Of a stretch of 55,482 nt of DNA, positions 50,549 to 55,482 are shown piece after piece. The DNA comes from an uncultured Collinsella sp. GTDB taxonomy: Bacteria; Actinomycetota; Coriobacteriia; Coriobacteriales; Coriobacteriaceae. The stretch covers positions 1 to 55,482 of the forward strand of contig URHQ01000002.1 of NCBI GenBank assembly GCA_900547655.1, read 5' to 3'. Made by a program: the position numbers and the translations under genes. The first letter of the stretch is position 1. Every line of letters starts with the position of its first letter. The notes under the pieces were generated by a model. The model made no database searches. It saw only the letters and a program-made list of their open reading frames with translations, and was not told where the DNA came from.

Positions 50549-52009
50549 ATGAGCGAGTACGATTCCCAGCGTCCCCAGGATGCGAGCAACGCCGGCGAGA
50601 CCCAGCAGCAGCCGCGCGTGCAGGTGGAGTCGACGCCTGCCGACAGCAACATTCCCTACGTGCAGGCTTACGACACACAGACCGGCCAGCCACTGGGCAG
50701 TCAGCAGGTTGTAAACAAGCACACAGTGGTCAAGACCAAGACCAAAAAGCTGCCGATCTTTATTACGGCACTCGCCGGCTGTGCCTGCGGCGCCCTGCTG
50801 GTCATCGCGCTCATTATGAGTGGCACGCTCAATATCGGTGGCGGCAAGAATGCCGTGACGGCGGGTGCTTCGGGTTCATCGACGCAAAAGATTACGATCG
50901 ACTCCGAGGACACCACACTTGCCGAGGCCGTCTCTGCCAAGGCCCTGCCCTCCGTCGTTTCCATCACCGCCACTTCGAGCGGCAGCCAGAATGGCTCGCT
51001 TTCGCAGTCTGCCGACGAGTCGGATAGTTCGGGCAGCGTCGGTTCGGGCGTTGTGCTCGATACCGAGGGTCACATCCTCACCAACAACCACGTGGTCGAT
51101 GGTTACGACCAGTACGTGGTGACCATGGACGACGGCACCACCTACGAGGCGGAGTTCGTGGGCAACGACGCCTCGAGCGACCTGGCCGTCATCAAGCTCA
51201 AGGACGCCGACGCCTCCAAGCTCACGCCGATCGAGATTGGTGATTCCTCCAAGCTCAACGTGGGCGAGTGGGTTATGGCGATCGGCTCGCCGTTCGGCAA
51301 CGAGCAGTCTGTCTCCACGGGAATCGTGTCGGCGCTGTATCGCTCCACGGCCATGAGCTCTACCAGCGGCAATACCATCTATGCCAACATGATCCAGACC
51401 GATGCCGCCATCAACCCGGGCAACTCCGGCGGCGCGCTCGTCAACGACAATGGCGAGCTGGTGGGTATCAACTCGCTCATCGAGAGCTACTCGGGCTCCA
51501 GCTCGGGCGTGGGCTTTGCTATTCCCGTTAATTACGCCAAGAACATTGCCGACCAGATCATCGACGGCAAGACGCCGGTGCATCCGTACATGGGCGCTAC
51601 GCTTTCGAGCGTCAATGCGCTCAACGCCCGCACCAACAAGCTGAGCACCGATAGCGGTGCGTACGTGGCGAGCGTCGTTGAGGATGGTCCCGCCGCCAAG
51701 GCCGGCATCCAAGAGGGCGACGTCATCACCAAGCTGGGCGACGACGAGATCACGAGCGCCGATGGCCTGATCATCGCACTGCGCAGCCACGAGGTGGGCG
51801 AGAAGGTCGAGATCACGCTTATGCGCGGCAAGGAAGAGAAGAAGGTCACGGTTGAGCTGGGCTCCGATGAGGAGCTGCAGAACCAGCAGCAGGACGACAG
51901 TTCGACCGACACCGGCAACGGCGGTATTACCGACGAGCAGCTGCGCCAGTACCTGGAGGAGCTGCTAGGCCAGCAGGGCCAGGGCCAGGGCTACGGCCAG
52001 GGGTTCTAA
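50549..52009 (+). CDS. degP: HtrA/DegP-type serine protease with PDZ domain
   Basis: A 486-residue membrane-anchored protease for envelope quality control. A long polar N-terminus (about 65 residues) and one helix (LPIFITALAGCACGALLVIAL) precede the trypsin-like domain with the catalytic triad: His in LTNNHVVDG, Asp in SSDLAVIKL, Ser in NPGNSGGALVN. A PDZ domain (GAYVASVVEDGPAAKAGIQEGDVITKLGD) and a Gln/Gly-rich tail follow. ATG 50549 has GAAAGGATC; longer ORF forms cover the leader hairpin and are unlikely. Monocistronic with its own terminator. The exact subtype (DegP, DegQ or DegS) is not decidable. Confidence 0.92.
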   Translation: MSEYDSQRPQDASNAGETQQQPRVQVESTPADSNIPYVQAYDTQTGQPLGSQQVVNKHTVVKTKTKKLPIFITALAGCACGALLVIALIMSGTLNIGGGKNAVTAGASGSSTQKITIDSEDTTLAEAVSAKALPSVVSITATSSGSQNGSLSQSADESDSSGSVGSGVVLDTEGHILTNNHVVDGYDQYVVTMDDGTTYEAEFVGNDASSDLAVIKLKDADASKLTPIEIGDSSKLNVGEWVMAIGSPFGNEQSVSTGIVSALYRSTAMSSTSGNTIYANMIQTDAAINPGNSGGALVNDNGELVGINSLIESYSGSSSGVGFAIPVNYAKNIADQIIDGKTPVHPYMGATLSSVNALNARTNKLSTDSGAYVASVVEDGPAAKAGIQEGDVITKLGDDEITSADGLIIALRSHEVGEKVEITLMRGKEEKKVTVELGSDEELQNQQQDDSSTDTGNGGITDEQLRQYLEELLGQQGQGQGYGQGF

Positions 52010-52035
52010 CGAGCTGTATCGCACATACCGATGCC

Positions 52036-52076
52036 AGAGGGGCTGTCCCGCCAACGCGGGGCAGCCCCTCTTTTTG
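52036..52076 (+). terminator. Intrinsic terminator after degP
   Basis: AGAGGGGCTGTCCCG and CGGGGCAGCCCCTCT form a 15-bp stem with one wobble, followed by TTTTT. Confidence 0.93.
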
Positions 52077-52080
52077 TACT

Positions 52081-52111
52081 GATCCGTTGGGGACGGAGGA
52101 AAACGGATCAC
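52081..52111. repeat. Small hairpin sharing a motif with hairpin B
   Basis: TGATCCGTT and AACGGATCA flank GGGGACGGAGGAA. The string GGGGACGGAGGAA followed by GGATCA is also in the right arm of the hairpin at 8477-8540, so both belong to one dispersed repeat type. Confidence 0.65.
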
Positions 52112-52145
52112 TTGGGGCTGACAAGAGGCCTGGTTCGGAATGGTC

Positions 52146-52348
52146 TGGACAGTTAGTTCAGATACGTATAAATCTGGGGCAGCTTGGGATGCGTTTTGAG
52201 CAGTTTTTGATTGGGATGGGGTTTGAATGGGTGCTTGGGAGGGCGAGCGGGACGTTTACATGGTCTCGAGGAGCCCAAATTCGTCGAAACAGGGGTGTTC
52301 GTGCCTGATTTAGCTCTAGGATTTATACGTATCTGAACTAACTGTCCA
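52146..52348. mobile_element. 203-bp MITE-like element with 29-bp perfect terminal inverted repeats
   Basis: TGGACAGTTAGTTCAGATAC begins the left arm (52146-52174); the right arm (52320-52348) is its exact complement over all 29 bp. The 145-bp inside is G-rich and without gene. No clear target duplication is visible. Size and ends suit a non-autonomous transposable element or a decayed insertion sequence. Confidence 0.7.
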
Positions 52349-52456
52349 TCCCAGTCTGGCGGCTGCCGATTCGGTGCGGTTTGAGACCGCTATTCGACCC
52401 CGTTGCGACCGGTGGTACTCTTGTATCCGTTTGAAATCGAGCGAAGGAGTGCCGCT

Positions 52457-54685
52457 ATGGAGCAATCGAGCCTGTTTGGTGACGGTGTGGACATCGATAC
52501 CGAAACGCTAGCGAGCACGGATACCGCTGCACCGGTCGATGCCCGTGCCCAGGCGGCAGCGCGCGCGGCCGAGCTGCGCCACGAGCTCGACTATCACGCC
52601 TATCGCTACTACATGCTCGATGCGCCCGAGATCACGGACGCCGCCTTTGACAAAATGCTCGTTGAGCTGCAGGAGATCGAGGCGGCCTATCCCGACCTGG
52701 TGACGCCCGACAGCTATACCCAGCGTGTGGGCGGCTACGTGAGCGAGCAGTTTACGCCGGTCACGCACATGGCACGCATGTATTCCATGGACGATGCCAT
52801 GGATCTGGACGAACTCGACGCGTGGCTCCAGCGCGCTGAGGATGCGCTCGGTGCCGGCAGCGTCACCTATACCTGCGAGCTTAAGATCGACGGTCTGGGC
52901 GTGGCGCTTACCTACCAAAACGGCACCTTCGTACGCGCGGCCACGCGCGGCGACGGCACCACGGGCGAGGACGTGTCGCTCAACGTCCGTACCATCAAGG
53001 ACGTGCCCATGCACCTGTCCGAGCCGGCGCTCGTCCACATGGGTGCCGACCGCGAGCGCACCATCGAGGTGCGTGGAGAGGTCTATATGCCCAAGGGCAG
53101 CTTTGTTCGTCTGAACGACGAGGCTGATGCCGAGGGCCGCGACCCCTTCGCCAACCCGCGCAACGCCGCCGCCGGCAGCCTGCGTCAAAAGGACCCCAAG
53201 GTCACAGCGCGCCGCGATCTCGCTACTTTTATCTATGCCATCGCCGATACCGACCCGCTGCACGTCCACAGCCAGCGCGAGTTTCTGGACTGGCTGCGCA
53301 GCGCCGGCTTTAGCGTCAACCCCAACGTGGCACGCTGCGCCACGCCGGCCGAGGTCCACGAGTTCTGTGCCCAGGCGCTCGAGCATCGCGGCGACCTGGA
53401 CTACGACATCGACGGCGCAGTCGTAAAGGTTGACAGCTTCCAGCAGCAGCTCGACCTGGGCTTTACCGCCCGCGCGCCGCGCTGGGCCATTGCCTTTAAG
53501 TTCCCGCCCGAGGAGAAGCAGACCGTCCTGCGCGAAATTCGCATCCAGGTGGGCCGCACCGGTGTGCTCACGCCGGTCGCCGAGTTCGACCCGGTGACGG
53601 TTGCCGGCTCCACCATCGCGCGCGCCACGCTGCACAACATCGACGAGATCCGTCGCAAAAACGTGCGCGAGGGCGACACCATCATCGTGCACAAGGCAGG
53701 CGACGTAATCCCCGAGGTCGTGGGCCCGGTGCTCGATAAGCGCCCGGCCGATTCGGTCGACTGGCAGATGCCCGAGGCCTGTCCCGTGTGCGGCAGTCCC
53801 GTGGTTCACGAGGACGGCGAGGTCGCTTACCGTTGCGTCTCCATCGATTGCCCCGCGCAGCTCAAGGAGCGCCTGCTCCACTGGGTGAGCCGCGGCTGCA
53901 TGGACGTCGATGGCCTAGGTGACGAGATTGTCGACAAGATGATCGCCGCCGGCCTGATCCACGATGTCGCGGATTTCTACCAGCTCACGGTGGACGACAT
54001 TGCCGGCCTGGACACGGGGCGCACCTATGCCAGCTCCAACAGCAAAAAGGGCGTCAGGAAGGGCGACCCCATTCCGGTAGGCCTCAAGACTGCCGAGAAA
54101 ATCATCGCCGAGCTCAACAAGTCCAAGAGTCAGCCGCTCGGCCGCGTGCTGTTTGCCCTGGGCATCCGCCACGTAGGCAAGAGTGTGGGCGAGGTCATCG
54201 CCGAGCGATTCCTGTCGATCGACAAGCTCATCTTGGCGAGCGAAGAGGACATCGCCGAGTGCGAGGGCATCGGTCCCAAGATTGCGGCGAGCGTCAAGCA
54301 GTTCCTGGCCGTGCCCGAAAACCTGGCCGTGCTGGAGCGCCTGCGTCAGGCGGGTCTGTCGCTCGAGGTCGACTTGGGCGCCGCGCACGCGCAAGCTGCA
54401 GCCGACGCTGGCGTGGCAGGCGAGCTCGCCGACGCGCAGCCGCTCGCGGGTCTGACCTTCGTGCTCACCGGCACGCTCGTCAACCGCACGCGCGACGAGG
54501 CGGGCGCGGCGCTCAAGGTGCTCGGCGCCAAGGTCTCGGGCAGTGTTTCAAAGAAGACGAGCTACCTGGTCGCCGGTCCCAAAGCGGGCTCCAAGCTCAC
54601 CAAGGCCGAGCAGCTGGGCGTACCCGTGCTGGACGAGGACGCACTCGAGCAAATCCTGGCGACTGGTGAGGTGCCGGAGGCGTAA
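52457..54685 (+). CDS. ligA: NAD-dependent DNA ligase
   Basis: A 742-residue replicative and repair ligase, with the adenylation lysine in CELKIDGLGVALTY. Order of domains: Ia (HELDYHAYRYYMLDAPEITDAAFDKM), nucleotidyltransferase, OB (TGVLTPVAEFDPV), four-Cys zinc finger (CPVCGSPVVHEDGEVAYRCVSIDCPAQ), helix-hairpin-helix (LGIRHVGKSVGEVIAERF, ECEGIGPKIAASV) and C-terminal BRCT (GLTFVLTGTLVNRTRDEA). The first 40 residues are an extra polar leader. ATG 52457 has GAAGGAG. Its TAA overlaps the ATG of the following small ORF. Confidence 0.96.
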   Translation: MEQSSLFGDGVDIDTETLASTDTAAPVDARAQAAARAAELRHELDYHAYRYYMLDAPEITDAAFDKMLVELQEIEAAYPDLVTPDSYTQRVGGYVSEQFTPVTHMARMYSMDDAMDLDELDAWLQRAEDALGAGSVTYTCELKIDGLGVALTYQNGTFVRAATRGDGTTGEDVSLNVRTIKDVPMHLSEPALVHMGADRERTIEVRGEVYMPKGSFVRLNDEADAEGRDPFANPRNAAAGSLRQKDPKVTARRDLATFIYAIADTDPLHVHSQREFLDWLRSAGFSVNPNVARCATPAEVHEFCAQALEHRGDLDYDIDGAVVKVDSFQQQLDLGFTARAPRWAIAFKFPPEEKQTVLREIRIQVGRTGVLTPVAEFDPVTVAGSTIARATLHNIDEIRRKNVREGDTIIVHKAGDVIPEVVGPVLDKRPADSVDWQMPEACPVCGSPVVHEDGEVAYRCVSIDCPAQLKERLLHWVSRGCMDVDGLGDEIVDKMIAAGLIHDVADFYQLTVDDIAGLDTGRTYASSNSKKGVRKGDPIPVGLKTAEKIIAELNKSKSQPLGRVLFALGIRHVGKSVGEVIAERFLSIDKLILASEEDIAECEGIGPKIAASVKQFLAVPENLAVLERLRQAGLSLEVDLGAAHAQAAADAGVAGELADAQPLAGLTFVLTGTLVNRTRDEAGAALKVLGAKVSGSVSKKTSYLVAGPKAGSKLTKAEQLGVPVLDEDALEQILATGEVPEA

Positions 54686-54864
54686 TGGATATAGAGAATC
54701 GCAATTGCTCGCAGGCGGAAGGGCGCACGAAGCACGACCAAGTGCAGGCAAAAGAGCACCTGATGGCGCGAATTCGCATTGCGGAACGTGAGCGCTCGGC
54801 AGGTGCGTCTCGCGATGCTTTTGAGGCGTTGACCGAGCTAGAGACGCGGCTCGGTCTAGCCTAG
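54685..54864 (+). CDS. Small protein coupled to ligA (59 residues), antitoxin-like look
   Basis: Overlaps the ligA stop codon (TAATG), so it is translationally coupled. Charged and helical: KEHLMARIRIAERERSAG, then RDAFEALTELETRLG. The pattern of a basic helix, a short turn and a final DAxEALxxLxxxxGL resembles C-termini of small Phd/CopG-type antitoxin proteins, but I do not recognise a family with certainty. No toxin gene follows. Confidence 0.6.
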   Translation: MDIENRNCSQAEGRTKHDQVQAKEHLMARIRIAERERSAGASRDAFEALTELETRLGLA

Positions 54865-54950
54865 CGATACGGGCACCGTGATCTGCGTCACGTATGTTGT
54901 GGGATCATCGCTGATGATGTCGTCGATGGGGGCGATTTCGCGTTGCCCCG

Positions 54951-55482
54951 CTACGCCATCAGTTTGTCAAAAGCTCCGCGGCGGTTGAGTACGGTAAATG
55001 CGACAACACAGATGACTGCCGACAAAATCGATCCGCACGGCGAGGCGATACCCATGGGAAACAATGTATCGGAATAGGCGTTCGACAGCAGCCAGGCGCC
55101 GGGCACACGAATGAGTGCCACGGCCAGCACGTTGTGCGCAAAGCCGATGTAGCTCTTGCCATACGCAGCGAAAAAGCCGCTAAAACAAATGTGGATGCCG
55201 GCAAAGATAGCATCGAAAATGTAGCTGCGCATATAGCCGGTGCCGGCGGCGACCACCGCGGCGTCCTTGGCAAAAAAGCCGATAAACGCCGGTGCCACCA
55301 GCCACATCAGCGCTGTGATCAGGCAGCCATACACTACCGAGATTGTCATGGCATCTTTGAGCACCTGACGTGCACGATCGCCCTTGCCCGCGCCGGCGTT
55401 TTGCGCCGTGAGCGCGCTGACGGTGGCACCCATGGAACTCGGCACAATGAACAAAAAGCTGATCATCTTCTCGACCAGGCCC
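54951..55482 (-). CDS. MATE-family efflux transporter (partial, N-terminus beyond window)
   Basis: The last 177 codons of a multidrug and toxic compound extrusion transporter; the gene continues past 55482. Visible: GATVSALTAQNAGAGKGDRARQVLKDAM, a hallmark of the second MATE half, then at least five helices (SGFFAAYGKSYIGFAHNVLAVALIRVPGAWLLS) and a short basic tail. It exports cationic compounds with H+ or Na+. It converges on the ligA operon; 86 bp separate the 3' ends. Confidence 0.9.
   Translation of the reverse strand, partial: GLVEKMISFLFIVPSSMGATVSALTAQNAGAGKGDRARQVLKDAMTISVVYGCLITALMWLVAPAFIGFFAKDAAVVAAGTGYMRSYIFDAIFAGIHICFSGFFAAYGKSYIGFAHNVLAVALIRVPGAWLLSNAYSDTLFPMGIASPCGSILSAVICVVAFTVLNRRGAFDKLMA

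Noticed and set aside
52508..53881. A 457-codon minus-strand frame inside ligA
   Set aside because: Antisense shadow; ligA is intact with a full domain order.
54865..54950. Minus-strand frame ending in PTTYVTQITVPVSLG between the MATE and ligA ends
   Set aside because: About 33 codons without start codon, overlapping the MATE end; too little to call, although it might be a relic of a regulator.

Overview
The window reads as a contig from a high-GC gut actinobacterium of the class Coriobacteriia, most likely Collinsella or a close relative. This is inferred from protein style, GC-rich codon use, the KdpFABC/Feo/HtrA gene types and GC-rich spacers full of long palindromes; no database was searched. 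Bases 1-23 are not genomic: they are the 3' end of a Nextera/Tn5 sequencing adapter. The next bases are the cut-off N-terminus of an IS110-family transposase on the minus strand, so the contig probably broke inside a repeated insertion sequence.

Layout. 0.5-5.5 kb: two tandem YhgE/Pip membrane proteins. 5.7-8.1 kb: EamA permease and M20 amidohydrolase. 8.1-8.6 kb: an MFS transporter relic and three long hairpins in a row. 8.7-13.1 kb: hisS and ppc. 13.1-13.5 kb: a composite palindrome and tandem repeats. 14.0-18.7 kb: a nickel-pincer lactate racemase locus, with larA and a MIP channel on the plus strand and larB-larC-tetR on the minus strand; a likely TetR operator lies beside larB. 18.8-21.8 kb: serB, aspS and an HPr-like protein. 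22.0-25.4 kb: ferrous iron uptake (feoA-feoA-feoB and a Cys-rich FeoB partner) with dyad operators. 25.6-34.1 kb: the potassium module kdpED (minus) and kdpFABC (plus), bounded by two 118-bp direct repeats. 34.2-38.7 kb: an Old Yellow Enzyme-type oxidoreductase, fused remnants of gntR and gntP, and an IlvD/Edd dehydratase. 38.9-42.2 kb: an ArsC/Spx-like protein without its cysteine, then MFS exporter, CBS-pair protein and a small MGMT-type alkyltransferase.

42.4-45.7 kb is the decayed accessory region: the 3' fragment of an initiator tRNA, a doubly broken tyrosine integrase, an array of dyads, and an AAA+ ATPase whose leader carries a 10-bp tandem repeat. From 45.8 kb: GntR and LacI regulators, a ribbon-helix-helix/MNT nucleotidyltransferase fusion, a glutamine synthetase homologue lacking several metal ligands, a GlnR-like regulator, HtrA, a 203-bp MITE-like element, ligA with a coupled 59-residue ORF, and the C-terminal part of a MATE transporter cut by the window end.

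Strongest leads: the RHH-MNT fusion with a truncated downstream partner; the AAA+ ATPase between two repeat arrays; the metal-ligand-deficient GlnA; the family of exact-28-bp-arm composite palindromes; the lar locus with a LarC lacking its C-terminal part; and the repeat-bounded kdp module.
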